64,000 nucleotides of DNA from Eulemur rufifrons (GCF_041146395.1 NC_090989.1:238256843-238320842), one strand, 5' to 3'; counted from the stretch's first letter, positions 23,874 through 36,970 are shown. Numbers and translations: made by a program. The notes: generated by a model not told the origin, from the sequence alone.

Positions 23874-24980
23874 CCAGCTTTTGGTTCTATTTATTTTTCT
23901 CTGCTATTTTTCTGTTCTTTATTTCATTAGTTTCTCCTCTGATCTTTATTATTTGCTTCATTCTGTTTGCTTTGGGTTTGTATAATTTGCTTTTATTTTT
24001 CAGTATTACTATTTTCAGACCTTTCTTCTTTCTTGGTATAGGCATTTATATTAATAGCTATAAACTTCCCTTTCAGCACTGCTTTAACTGCATCTCATAA
24101 GTTGTGATATTTTTTGTTTTCATTTTCATTCATCTCAAAGTATTTTGTCTTGATTTTCTCTTTGACCCATTGATTATTTAGGAGTTGTGGTTTAATTTAC
24201 ACATATTTGTGAGTTTCTCAGTTTTCTCCCTGATTTTTATATCTAATTTTGTTCCATTGTATTCAGATTTATTGAGATTTGTTTTATGACCTAGCAGATG
24301 GTCTATCTTGGCTAGAACTTCTAAGCTTGAACTTTTCCATACTATATTGCAAATAAAGTATGTTTCTTTGGGAAGAGATCAGTACTTCCCTGTTTTACTT
24401 CTTATTTTCCTTCGAGGCAGAATCTCTGAGCTAGGCCTCTGGAGTTGGGGGTGTGGACAATATTATACTTCTCTCTGAATGGCACTCCCATTCATGGAGC
24501 TGATTGCTCAGTGGAGAGGAGACAGCAGCCTGAGGTCCTCTTGCCTTGCCTCTCCTGTCATGGAACCACTGCATCATAAGCTGGGGAAAGGTGGTTAGGT
24601 CTCCGTGTGCCATGTCCCAAGTAGAGCCTTTATTTCATAATTTCGGGCTGGGCAGCAGTCTCAACTTTCAACTTGAGTTGGTCTTAGCCTCAGCAACAGT
24701 TTGCAGGGGCAGGTTGAGAAATGCTGATGTCCTGTTCCTCCCAGGAAGAAAGCTCTCCACCTGGGAACTGGTGGGAGAGGGAGCCCTGTGTTCTGGCTGC
24801 AGTTGTCTGGAGTGGAGTCTCCACCATATTGAGCTTGAAAGAGTGGAAGGAGGGAGTGGTGTTGGTTCAGGTACCATAGACATCTGCCTTTCTTACCGAA
24901 TTTTTGTAGATTTTCTTGGATAGATGTTTCTTCATTTGCTGTTTGCCCTTAGGACCATTTCCAGAGGCTTTAAGTAGTTG

Positions 24981-25015
24981 CCCCCTCCCCCTCCCCCTTC
25001 CCCTCCCCCTCCCCC
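24981..25015 (-). repeat. Six-run G-tract (C-rich on +), G-quadruplex candidate
   Basis: The + strand holds six runs of 4-5 C separated by single or double T. The minus strand therefore reads G5 A G5 A G5 AA G4 A G5 A G5. It lies in the 5' UTR part of the antisense L1. Confidence 0.8.
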
Positions 25016-25089
25016 GTTTTCCCAGTTTTACTGGGGAGGGGATCAGCAGAAGAGCTCTTCACATCATCTTGCCTGAAGTCCATTTCTCA

Positions 25090-27870
25090 ATGTTTGTTGT
25101 TTTAAGAAACTAAATTTGGGGTAATTTCTTATCCAGCAATAGATAACCTATACACTGGATCAGAAGATACATATGGTTGTAATTGTGATAGAGCCTGTCA
25201 AATCACTGATTTTAGAAGTTGTACCAATTTGTGCTTCACCTGCAATATAAGCAGGTGCTTGTTTTCCGCACATCCTGGCTATCACGTTACTTTCAAACTT
25301 CTGTATTTTTTCTTGTCTGAAAGCTTAAACACGATATCCTGAAATTCACTTGAATTTCTCTTGTGTGAGTGAAATCTAAGTGCCATTTTATATACTTTTC
25401 AGCGGACTTGTAGACTTTTTCTTTTATATATCTATTGCCTGTGGCATTTCTAATTCATGTCCTGTGGTGCCCTTCAAACTCAGTATATTATGTGTAGAAC
25501 TTACTGGCTTCTCCTTTGAGTTGTTTTACTACTTAACTTTCTTACTACCACAGGCATGCCATTTTCTTCTTTTTCTTTAAATTCACATCTTGAGGGTAAT
25601 CTTTGATACTTTTTGGTCTCTTTTTGAACAGAAAATCAATTCCCAAGTTTAGTCACTTTCTCTTTTGCAGTGTCACTCAAATTCTAGTAATTCCTCTGTG
25701 TTCTTAACTTCCAAATCCTCCGTCGTGGTTCTTAGTATCTCAGCTCTGAACATCTTATTGATTTCTTTTTCAAATATCAGTTCTGTTTTACATCTTTACT
25801 TTGAGACAAAGCAAGATGTAAGACACCAAAGAAAATAATTTGTAAAATTCAAGTTAAAGGTACCAATGAAAATTCTAGGACTTTCTGAATGGATATCTAG
25901 AGGAAACTTGTAACCCTTAAGCTTCGAAATGTTGCAGTGAAGCAAGACTGTGAGATTTAGACATGCATGGCCATCATTAAAACAGATACACTACATTTAC
26001 TCATTCAGCAAGCATCAATTGAATGTCATCTGATTGTTAGACACTCTGCTAAAAGTTAAAGAAAGAGATAGTGTTTAATGAGAAAGACATTGCAGAAAGA
26101 TATAATTAGTAATGGAGTTTGATAAGTACTATGATGAGGATATTCATTCAATATAATTATTTCTTTCCTTGATCCCTGGAAAAAGATGTAAAAAAAAAAA
26201 GTTTTCACTCTCATTAATTCTTTTTTAAGTATTTAGAAGTTTATGTTATTGAAAATAAAATTTTGATTTTCCTAATAGAATAATATCATGCAAATAGAAT
26301 TTTCTTTTTCTTTTTTTTTTTTTCTTTGAGACGAGGTCTCACTCTGTTGCCCAGTCTAGAGTGCAGTGGTGTCATCATAACAGCGTAAACTCCTGGGCTC
26401 CAGCTATTCTCCTGCCTCAGCTTCCCATGTAGCTGGGACTACAGGCGCACACTACCATGCCCAGCTAATTGTTCTACTTTTTGTAGACACAGGGTCTTGA
26501 GAAAATATTTTTTATATATATTTTCCTTATAAATTTGTTTGTAAAAAATATTATTTTCTATCATTTATAGATATTTGAGTTTACCTGTCATTTCATGGGT
26601 TCATTGTGAACTACTTCTGCCAAAAGTGCATTTTGAATATATCACTTATTATTAGCGCTACAAATCCAATTTCCTTGCTATTTTATATAAAGTTTCACTT
26701 TCATAAGAGTTAAACCACTGTATTTTACCTTTAAATTCATAAGGAAACATCACAACTTCATGAGACAGGGGTAACAAACATTGAAGAAACAGTTACATGG
26801 AATTTCATAGAATATCAGTACATTAGGAACCATAGGAGCTTGAATTATTCATCTTGTCTTTGGATAGCTACAAATGTGTGCCAAAGTCCAGAATCATTGC
26901 CTTAGATATAAACTTCATCTTGGCTTTTAAAATTAATAATACATTATTTTGTCCATAAAATGCATTATTAATATTTTGAGTTTGGAGTAAAACAACAGAA
27001 ACTGCTATTATTTTGTCTGCTAAAATTGTTTTGTAAATATTTTTGTGGACCTACCCAACAATGTGCAGTCCTGCATTTTGTGTAGCTATGCTTTAAGGTA
27101 CTGTAGCTTGTGATCTATACCTACTGTTACAAAGAATCCTAAGAAATGTATTGTGCTTCTTTGCTGCAACAAATCCGTCCAGAGTTGGGCTCTTGCTTAT
27201 TAATTTATTTCTCCCAATCCCCCCCCACTTTTTACATTTGCTACTATCGCTAATCTTTTTTGTATTACTTACTTTCTGTTTTTTATTTTCTGGTTATTTG
27301 ACATTTATTTGTCTTAGAGTGGTGATCTAAGTATAGTCTGTCTGAAGACCTGTGTTAGTAAGCAAATAGTAAGGAGAATGTGCCAGAATGTAAATCAACC
27401 TTGCGCTTTCTTCATAGAGAAAGCCTTGATAGTTATCATGCCTTTTCTCAAGGCCAGCCCGTAACAACCGATTCAGTCCTGCATTTTGTATAGCACTATC
27501 TTAAGTTTCTACATTTTGTTATATACATCCTTCTTCAGGGATACTCTAAGCTCTGTGGGTGGAAGAGATTACAGTATGAAGAGAATTAGGTGTCATGCTA
27601 AAAACTAGGGAGAATAGGTCATATCCTATTCTACTGAACAATGAGACACTAACTAAATTGTTCAATTCCAAGATTGCTAGAAGCTGGGCATTATACTATC
27701 CATGCAGAAGACTGAAGAATTCTCTGGAGAAACCAAGCAGCCCTCGGTACAAAACAGGGAGACACTGACATTTAGGGGTTCCCTAACAAAATGACATTCT
27801 CCCCATCCACTAAATTATAGAGATTTGGTAGCAAGCCCTCCACCCCCACCCCATGCTAAGTAAAATTATC
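25090..27870. other. Intron 2 segment, mostly unassigned
   Basis: 25200-25370 may be a degraded antisense L1 piece ('agttgtaccaatttgtgc', 'ttttccgcacatcctggc'). A truncated Alu lies at 26302-26500. A motif of about 30 bp beginning 'cagtcctgcattttgt' occurs at 27067 and again at 27473. No exon is seen. Confidence 0.5.
26302..26500 (-). mobile_element. Truncated old Alu, antisense
   Basis: A T tail is followed by 'tttgagacgaggtctcactc', then the arm to 'tgcccagctaattgttc' and 'ttttgtagacacagggtctt', where homology stops. Roughly the 3' two-thirds of the element is present. Confidence 0.8.
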
Positions 27871-27879
27871 AGGTATCAT

Positions 27880-29060
27880 TTTTAGTGCCTCACTCTTAAA
27901 TAAGAATGTAAAACAAAGGATTGTAAGACATTTGAGGAAAACCTCCGGTGTGAAAGACAAGAAACCAATATAACAGAAAAATGAAGCTCAGAGAAGACAG
28001 ATAACATAGAAGAAAACAAAGGAAAAAGAAAATCCTTGTAGTTAATATCCTAAGACAGATAAGGGAAGATTTGTTATATGTGAAACATATAAGAGGCAAA
28101 GAAAGAGAAAGAGTACTTGAAAATTAAATAATATGATTATCAAAATTAAAAAATTAAACTAGAGTAGTTGGAAGATAAGGTGGAGTGTATCTTCCAAAAA
28201 TTAGAACTATGACAAAGGTTAGTAAATAGATGCAAAAAGAAAAGAATAAGAATCAATCTAGAAGCTCTAACAGTTATTAATAGGAATTTCAGTAATAGAG
28301 AATAGAGAAAAATAGACATTATTAAGGAAGTAATTCAAGAAACTTCTCTGACTCAGGGTCATGAGTTTCCAGATCACAAGTGTCCATTGAATGTCCAGCA
28401 CAAAACTATAGCAAGGCACATTATTGTGTAATTTTAGAACACTGGATATAGAAGATCATAAAACCTCTTAGAGGGGAATAAAATAGTCACATATGTAGGG
28501 TTAGGAATTAGAATAGCAATGATTGTCTCAATTGCTAGAAACTAGAAGACATGGAGGAATGCCTTCATAATTCTGGGACGGAAATTATTTTCAACCTGAA
28601 ATTCTGTATCTAGCTAGATTATCAATCAAGTATGAAATCAGAATAAATAAATCTGGCATATATGGCCTCATATCTTAAAGACACACATTCTTAGGAGCCC
28701 ACTGGAAAGTGTGCACCACCAAAATGAAAAATAAACTAAATAATATAAAAATTTGGGATTGAGAAAATGTGAGATCCAACACATGAAGAATATAAAGATT
28801 TTCCAAAATGAAGATAAAAGGAAGTCCAAGAAGTCTTGGTAACAAGTAATTCAAAATAGAGCAGGAACACAGAACAGTTCTTTAAGATGGATGACTTTAT
28901 GAAAAAAATTAGCACTGATAGATAATGTAATGCTTTTAAGAAAGGCATTTTACACTTCTCTCTGAGAATACTAGAAAGGATTAATGATAAGTAAATAGAA
29001 AACTGAACAAATAAAGGTGATAATTTTAATTTTTTAAAAATGAAAGAGTTAACATTTAAT
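27880..29060 (+). mobile_element. Old L1M fragment, sense
   Basis: 'gaatgccttcataattctgg', 'gaaattattttcaacctg', 'tcaatcaagtatgaaatcag' and 'aaaatgtgagatccaacaca' match the ORF1/5' part of old L1M elements in order. It is A-rich with no surviving frame. Confidence 0.65.
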
Positions 29061-31045
29061 TTCATCTCATTAATTAACACAACCAGTAAATCATCACTTC
29101 CTTGTAGGATTCCAGATGTGATGCCATACTGATTGTGAGAGGAATGCATAAGTCCCTTGAGCTTTCCTGTTCTGGATGAGTCTACTTTTAAAAAATTCTT
29201 TCTAATGTCCTGTTGTTTCTCAACTCTGTTATTGCCTCTTACCTTTCACATGAGGATTAGAAAAGAGGTCTGTACTGATTTTCCTTTGAGATTTACGCAC
29301 AATCCAAGGGCTGAAAGATCAGCATAAGTTTCTGCTTCTCCTAGCAGGCATATGTTTAATAGTAGGAGGAAGGGAATATGCCTAAGGCTGCTGAAGACCT
29401 GATAGAACCTAAAAGGAAGAATACACCAAAGGTATTTTTTGGGGCACTGGAAAGCAAGCAAGACATTTTCAGCTCTGACTTTTACAGTTGGCAATAAGTG
29501 AAAAGTCAGGTGGCATGTATATCTTCATAGTGATATTTATTCAGTCACCTGAATGGTGTGGTCATTGATAACAGTGATGTAATTTTTAAATCCAGAGGAA
29601 ACAAAAAGTTATATATTAAAGGAAATGTAACCATAGTACACTGTGTTGCTCAGCTGTGAACCATACATGGTAAGTATTATATTGTGTAAAAAACTAAACT
29701 AAAAACTGGGATTTATACCTGTCATGTAAACAAGAGTCAGAAAGCACACCCCCCAGAACTGCTGGAGTAATGTACTTTGGGGAAAACTCACAGATAGGAG
29801 ATCCCTAGCAAGTAGGCAGGTACTCCATTGTCCTCTTCACTATGAGGAGGTATAGAGCAGTCTGGCAAAGCTACACATGTCAGACTCTGGGAGAATGACC
29901 CCATCACTGAACTGCATGATGAGGAAAGCTCTTCTGGTATGATGAGAGGCAGGGAGACACTAATAAAATGTATATAATACTTTTTGCTATTCAAATCTGT
30001 TTATTTTGTGAGTATGGATAGTGAAAGCTCAGATAATGAGGCATATTGAATTATTGGAATCTATTTTGATTCTGTATTTTTGATGGCAAGTAGCAAAAGT
30101 TCAGATAGCAAGGGATATTACCCTTCACAGACACACATGCAGACACACACACGCGCAGACACACATACACACAGGCACACACACAGAGGAAAGAAAATAT
30201 ATCCACATTTGTTTCTGTGCACATTTGGATCCAAGGGCTATGTATATTGGGAGGAGATGTGTACGAAGTAAAAAGATTATGTCTCAAATTGAAAACTTAA
30301 GAAATATATAAATATATATGACTTAAAGAGGACATTTATGGGTGGTGTTGGGGACTGTTCTTTTTTGTTATGATTTATAACTATGTTTAAGTTGAAAAAG
30401 TAACACATGAAACTGGGATAATAATAGCAATTAAATAAAGATACTTGACTATTCATACTGATTATGTATGTGATCTTCCATCAATTTGAAAGTTGTATAT
30501 AAGTTACCATAGCAGAGTTTTAGGCCATTTATTATTTTGAGAACTCCCTAGTTGTTGAATAAATGTCTTATATGACAACATTTATTGACCACAGATATTT
30601 ATTTATTTTGTTATATTTTATATACTATTTATGAAAAAGACCCTTTTCCTGTTTTGGTTTCTTTATTTGAAACTTTAGAGGTTGATGGCCCTATTGAATA
30701 AGGATTATGATCAGGAGTAGGGTACAGTTGGGTGGGGTGATCAATTGTGAGGTTTATATTGGTTCAAAATGATGGTAGTTTTATTAAAAGACCAGGTCAG
30801 CCACAAACTATAGGGGCAGGGTTTTATGGAAAGTTTGTTCACTGCCATAGTCTGACCTTTTCTTTGAGTAGATTTAAAACCTTGAGTAATCCTAAAACTG
30901 ATAGAACATAATGACAGCCTTGTGAATATCTGGAGTCTACTGGTCCATTCTTTTGAATTGTTGAATTTGGCCTTGGCTCTGGATGTATGATTTAAAATTA
31001 AATATTAAACTAGAGATTCTAAATCATTGTGAAGACCACTGTCAG
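29060..31045. other. Intron 2 segment, no recognised element
   Basis: Nothing is recognised apart from a CA-rich simple tract at about 30128-30186 (mixed CACA and CAGACACA units). No exon is seen. Confidence 0.5.
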
Positions 31046-34000
31046 GGGGCTTTTCCCCTATGTTTTCTTATAGGAATTTTATAGTTTCAGGTCTTACAGT
31101 TAAGCCTTTAATCCATTTTGGGTTAATTTTTGTGTATGGTGTAAGATAAGGGTCCAGTTGCATTCTTCCACATGTGGATATCCAGTTTTCCAACACCATT
31201 TATTGAAGAGACTATCTTTTCCGCATTATGTGTTCTTGGGATCTTTGTTGAAACTTGTTGACTATTACTTCTGGGTTTACTTCTGGGCTCTCTTTTCTGT
31301 TCCATTGTTCTATGTATCTTTGTTTATGCCAGTGCCATATTGTTTTGATTTCTATAGCTTTGTAATCTAATTAGAAATCAGGAAGTATAATGCCTCCAGC
31401 TTTGCTCTTCTTGCTCAAGATTTCTTTAGCTATTTGGGGTCTTCTGTGGTTCCATATGAATTTTATGATTTTTTTTTCAGTTCTGTGAAAAATGCCATTG
31501 GGATTTTGCTGGAGATTGTATTGAATCTGTAGATTGCTTTGGGTAGTGCAGAAATTTTACCAATAAGTATCCTTCCAATCCATGAACGTGAGTTATTTGT
31601 ATCTTTAATTTCTTTCATCTGTTTTATAGTTTTCAGTTATAGGTATTGGTTAAATTTATTCCTAATTATTTTATTCTTTTTGATACTATTGTAAATGGTA
31701 TTGTTTTCTTAAATTTTTTTTTCAGAGAGTTTGTTCTTAATGTATAAAAACACAGCTGGTTTTCGTATGCTGATTTCATATCCTGAAACTTTACTAAATT
31801 TATTAGTTCTAACAGTTTTTTTTTTTTTAAGGGAGTCTTCAGGGTTTTCTATACAAAAGTTCATATTGTCTGCAAACAGAGACAATTTTACTAATTCCTT
31901 TCTGATTTGGATGGCCTTTATTTATTTTTCTTGCCTAATTCTTCTGCCTAGGACTTCTAATAGTATATTGAGTAAAAATGGCAAAAGTGGGTTCTCTTGA
32001 TGGTGTCCCATAAGTTCCATAGGATTTCTTCATTTTTACGTTCTTTTTTCTTTTTGTATCTCTAGCTGGATAATTTCAAATTATCTGTTTTTGAGTTTAC
32101 ATATTCTTTTGCTTGATTAAATCTGCTGTTGACCTCTCTGTTTCACTTTTTATTTCATCATTGTATTCTTCAGCTCCATAATTTCTGTTTAATTCTTTTT
32201 TATTATTTATATCGCTTTGTTGTCATTCTAGTTTATGTATTATTTTCCTTAATATCATTGAGTAGTCCCTCTGTGTTCTCTTGTAGCTTGGTGAGCTTTC
32301 TTAAAGCCATGCCCTACATAGCATTTTCGTCAATGACAGAACACATATGTGGTGTTGGTTCCATAGGATTATACCATCTTTTTACTGTGAATTTTCTATG
32401 TTTATATATATTTAGATACACAGATACTTACTATTGTGTTATACTTGCCTTCAGTATTCAGTATAGTAACATGCTGTACAGATTTGTAGCCTAGGAGCAA
32501 TGGACTATACCACATAGCTTAGGTGTATAGTAGGCTATACCGTCTAGTTTTGTGTAAGTATACTTTGTGATAGCTGGCCAAGGGCAAAATTGCCTAATAA
32601 TGCATTTCTTAGAATGGAGTCTCCCCATTGTTAAGTGACACATGACTGTATTTTGAATTCTTTGGCAATTCAAAGATCTCTATTTCTTTGGAGTTGTTTA
32701 CTGAGAAATTACTGTTTTTTTTGTGGTGTCTTGTTTTTTTATTTTTTGTGTTTCTTGTTGCCTTGCATTGATATCTGTGCATTTGATGGAATAGAAACAT
32801 CTAGATTTTATGGCCAGGTTTCAGAGGGTAAATACCTTCACCTACAGGTAGGTGAGAGACTGCTGGCTTGGTGGTATGCAGTGGTTCCAGGACACAATGG
32901 TGTAGACTCCATGCAGTTTTTGTCAGCTGATATCATTATTAGCTAAGATTGTAGAGGTCTTCAGCAGGCAAGGCTGTTCGTGTGTGTGTTGCAAGGTGTC
33001 CTCAACAGTAGCAAGGGCTTGGGGTTCTTTGGTGACCAAGGTTGCTGGGGTATTACTGATCTTTTTTCTCTTATGTAGGAGGTTGTGGCTGAGGGTATCC
33101 CTCTTGGTGCTAGGTCCAACTTGTGGGGATGCTCGCATTGACAGTGGCACTGATGTCTGATGCATAGTGCTTGTGAAATGTCCATGAAACTGATGTCTGG
33201 AGCTCAGGCATGTGTAGAGGGATTGTGACTCTGGGGTCTGGGGTGGCCAGGGTGCAGGCATCTGCACCAGTTTGATAATGATATGTGAGACATAGATGGT
33301 TGTGGAGTAGACAGGGAGCCAGGGTCCAAAATGTGGGAGTGGGCAAAGTGATAGTGGCTCAAAGTTCCAGGACATGGTTACTCCTCCTGTTTTGGTGTCT
33401 CTGGTGTCCTGGGTGCAAGCACATGCAGACTAGCCATGGAGCCAGGGTCTATAGTGTAGGTATATGCAGAGGGAACATTGAGTTCAGGGCCTAACCGTAG
33501 GCTAGCCTGCTGTGTTGGTGGCTGCAACATTTGAGGCATGGATACACATGGATCAGCTGTGGAGCTGGGGTTTGGAGTGTGGTGTGTAGTGCAGCTGCAG
33601 CTCTAGGATCTGTTGTATGTGTGAGGTTGGGAGGTGGCAGCCCCTGTACCTTAGGTAGTAGTGACTGTTTGTTATCTCAGTGGCATAAGCTGCCTGTGTC
33701 CTCTGAGGAACAGGTTGCTGGAGTTCCTACCTACAAACACTAAGGGGACAAAACTGTAGGGAGTCTACTGCTACCTCTGGGGCTGTTAAGGTCCTCAGTA
33801 TTAAAGGCTACCAGAGTAGGCTACTGGGGACCATGGTGATACCTACCACGTGGCTGATACTGATTTCCTTATACTTCTTTGTTCCTAGCTGACTCCAGAA
33901 ATCTTAGATATGCTGATTTCCCCAGCCATCCTTTCTGTACAGTTAGTTATTCACCAATTTTTGCTCCTTTGTTGTACTACAGGCTCTTAATTGGATTCTT

Positions 34001-34110
34001 GAGCCCTCTTAGGGCTATTTTGTTCATGGATAGCTTTCTAATTATTTTTTTTTTGTGGGAGAACAAAGGCTGGTATTTCCGACTTTGACACCTTGCTGGA
34101 TCCTGCCTTT
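31045..34110 (-). mobile_element. Old L1, antisense, internally deleted, with nested Tigger element
   Basis: 31045-31990 is reverse-complement ORF2 ('ccattttgggttaattttt', 'tccaacaccatttattgaag', 'gccagtgccatattgtttt', 'ctgcaaacagagacaatttt'). From about 32000 it reads as the 5' region ('ggataatttcaaattatctg', 'tctgtgttctcttgtagctt') and ends near 34110 with 'gggctattttgttcatgga' and 'acaccttgctggatcc', the typical 5' end of such elements. The ORF2-to-5' jump implies a large internal deletion. Confidence 0.78.
32304..32648 (+). mobile_element. Tigger-type DNA transposon nested in L1
   Basis: It begins near 'gccatgccctacatagc' and ends 'gttaagtgacacatgactg', degraded inverted termini with TA at both outer edges. 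Internal landmarks are 'ataggattataccatct', 'agtaacatgctgtacagat' and 'gtagcctaggagcaatgg'. The L1 sequence resumes directly after it ('ttttgaattctttggcaa'). Confidence 0.8.
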
Positions 34111-34231
34111 AAATAATATATTTTTCATAATTATAAAAAGTTTGAATGCCTAATCTTTTTCTATGAAGTTTCCTTTTTATTTTCTGGATATTATCCTAAA
34201 ATTGGCTAAATTTCTAAAAATGGGGAATTTT

Positions 34232-35852
34232 TTCTATATCTGCAAAAAATGACGTTGGTATTTTAATAGGGATTGCATTGAATCTGTAGATGACTTTGGG
34301 TAGTATAGACATTTTAACAATGTTGATTCTGCCAATCTATGAATAATTCTATGCTTCATATTGAACCAGAGAAGACCCCATATAGCAAAAGGAATCTTAA
34401 GCAAAAAGAACAAATTGGGAGGCATCAATTTACGAGACTTCAAGCTATACTACGAGGCCATAGTAACTCAAACATCATGGTACTGGCACAAGAACAGAGA
34501 CATAGACCAATGGAATAGAACTGAGAACCCAGATATAAAACCATCCTTATATAGCCATATAATCTTTGACAAAGCAGACAAAAACATACACTGGGGTAAA
34601 GAATCCTTATTCAATAAATGGTGCTGGGAAAATTGGATAGACATGTAGAAGACTGAAACAGGATCTGCACCTCTCACATCTCGCAAAAATCAACTCATAG
34701 TGGACAATAGACTTAAACCTAAGGCATAAAACTATAAGAATTCTAGAAGAAAATGTTGGAAGAACTCTTATAGACATTGGCCTAGGCAAAGAATTTATGA
34801 AGAAGACCCCAAAGGCAGTCACAGCAACAAAAAAGTAAATAAATGGGACCTGATCAAATTAAAAAGCTTCTGCACAGCCAAGGAAACTATCACGAGGGTA
34901 AACAGACAACCTACAGAATGGGAGAAAATATTTGCATGCTACACATCCGGTAAAGGAGTGATAACTAGAATCTATATAGAACTCAAGAAAATCAGCAAGA
35001 ATAAATCAAACAACCCTATCGAAGAGTGGGCACAGGACATGAATAGAAACTTCTCAAAAGAAGATAGACTAATGGCCAAGAAACATATGAAAAAATGCTC
35101 AACATCTCTAATCATCAGGGAGATGCAAATCAAAACCACAATGAAATATCACTTATCTCCAGTGAGAATGGCTTTTATCAAAAAGTCCCAAAACAGTAAA
35201 TGTTGGTGTGGATGTGGAGAGATAGGAACACTCATACATTGTTGGTGGGACTGCAAACTAGTAAAACCTCTGTGGAAAGCAATATGGAGATACCTCAAAG
35301 AGCTAAAAGTAGAACTGCTATTTGATCCAGCAATCCCGTTACTGGGCATCTATCCAAAGGAACAAAAGACATTTTATAGAAAAGACATCTGCAACTTGAA
35401 TGTTTATAGCAGCACAGTTCACAATTGCAAAGATGTGTAGACAACTCAAGTGCCCATCAATCCATGAGTGGATTAATAGAATGTGGTATATGTATACCAT
35501 GGAGTTCTACTCAGCCACAAAAAACAACGGTGATGTAACACCTCTTGTATTATCTTGGATAAAGCTGGAATCCATTCTACTAAGTGAAGTATCACAGGAA
35601 TGGAAAAACAAGCACCACACGTAGTCACCATCAAATTGGTATTAATTGATCAACACTTAAGTGCACATATAGTAATAACATTCATCGGGTGTCGGGCAGG
35701 TGGGGCTTGGGAGGAGGGGATGGGTATATTCACACCTAATCTGTGTGGTGTGCACTGTCTGGGAGACGGACATGTTTGAAGTTCTGACTTGGGTGAGGGA
35801 AAGGCAATATATGTAACCTAAACATTTGTGCCCCTGTAATATGCTGAAATAA
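34232..35852 (+). mobile_element. L1 3' end with 5' inversion, flanked by 16-bp target duplications
   Basis: The target duplication AAAAATGGGGAATTTT is at 34216-34231 and 35853-35868. From 34232 to about 34342 the L1 ORF2 sequence is in reverse orientation. From about 34343 it is in sense orientation. The inverted part ends in ORF2 exactly where the sense part begins (inverted: ...PTSFFADIE; sense: IILCF...[10 protein letters not shown]). The sense part covers the C-terminal ORF2 region with frameshifts and stops, a stop-bounded end at about 35440-35625, and a 3' UTR ending 'gtaatatgctgaaataaa'. It is not coding-competent. Confidence 0.93.
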
Positions 35853-35869
35853 AAAAATGGGGAATTTTA

Positions 35870-36660
35870 TTTAGAAAAGACTAAATGTATTAAAATATGT
35901 AGTAGGTCAAACTAAACCTCTAGGATTTAGTGTACTTACTGCTAAGTCCAGGTATAAGTGTATATACATTCCCTCTATAAACTGATCTGACAAGGCTTTA
36001 CATCAAGGCCTCCAATATGATTAATATTGTATTTGTTTATGCTTATAGTTCATCTTTGATATCATATAGTACAAGGGAATAACCTTTGGAGACCTGAGGG
36101 AAAAGCTTTTAGAATTTTGCGAAAACTGATGGTTATAAACTGTTGGAAGATTTCTGCAGATTTTTATCGGGAAAAGGAAACTTAATGGCTTCAGCATCAG
36201 TGAAGACTAGTAGTCTTAATTTCAAAGAAGTGAGTGTCAAAAAGTACTAATAATGTGTCTCTGATCATTTAGTAGAAATCCAGTAATGCTGAGTGCAACC
36301 TAAACATTAGTATGAAATTTTTAGTTATAGTAATGAATAATAACATCTAACATTTGTACAGATTATTACTTTAATTTCAATATAAATTATCTCACTGGAA
36401 ATTTAGTATCTTCTAACCTGATTGATGAATAGGAAACAAGTTAGAGTATAAATTTTCTTAATCATCAATATGAACATGGATTTATCCTTCAAAATAATAA
36501 CTTCATGCAATATATATGTGCATATATCTTTAATTTTAAAAGTAGTATCTGCCATTTGATATCCTGATGTTGCTTATTTTAAGGAAATAATTTATATAAA
36601 CCTTGCTCTCTGCTCTGGTCTTAAAATAGGAGTATTGCAGAAGTGTGCATGGATGCTTAT
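35870..36660. other. Intron 2 segment, no recognised element
   Basis: AT-rich sequence between two L1 blocks. I see no exon, repeat landmark or motif. Confidence 0.5.
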
Positions 36661-36970
36661 CACTCTTGAGCACATATTTTGACTACTGTGAATTAGCTGC
36701 TATGAACACCTGTGTACATGTTTTTTGTTGTGAACTTAAGTTTTCATTTATCTGGGATAAATGGCCAAGAATGCAATTGCTAGCTCATATGACAGTTATA
36801 TCTTTTGTTTATTAAGAAATTGCCAAACCATTTTTCAGAGTGTCTATACCATTTTACATTCTCCCCAGCAATGTATGAGGGATCCAGTTTATCTGCATCT
36901 GCAGCAGAATTTGGTGTAGTCACTATGTTTTCTTTTAGCCATTCTGTTGGTGTAGTTAAACTTCATTGTA

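Larger units (their letters stand above)
22490..25090 (-). mobile_element. Old L1, antisense, internally deleted, with nested Alu
   Basis: From about 22880 to 24335 the sequence is reverse-complement L1 ORF2 ('tttgttgaggatttttgca', 'tcaaagaaccagctttt', 'ctttgacccattgattattt'). At about 24340-24380 it jumps to 5' UTR-like sequence ('cctctggagttgggggtg', 'gcccttaggaccatttcca', 'cttcacatcatcttgcctg'), so the 5' half of ORF2 and ORF1 are missing. The left boundary is soft. An Alu is nested at 23565-23873. Confidence 0.75.

Noticed and set aside
24546..24923. 125-codon plus-strand frame
   Set aside because: It lies in the 5' UTR-like part of an antisense L1 and has no recognised protein.
32923..33375. 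150-codon minus-strand frame
   Set aside because: It lies within the 5' region of an old antisense L1, and the product is low-complexity His/Pro/Thr-rich.
34361..35440. Long open frames (95 and 160 codons) resembling a reverse-transcriptase protein C-terminus
   Set aside because: They are pieces of L1 ORF2 in a 5'-inverted, frameshifted insertion, not a host gene.
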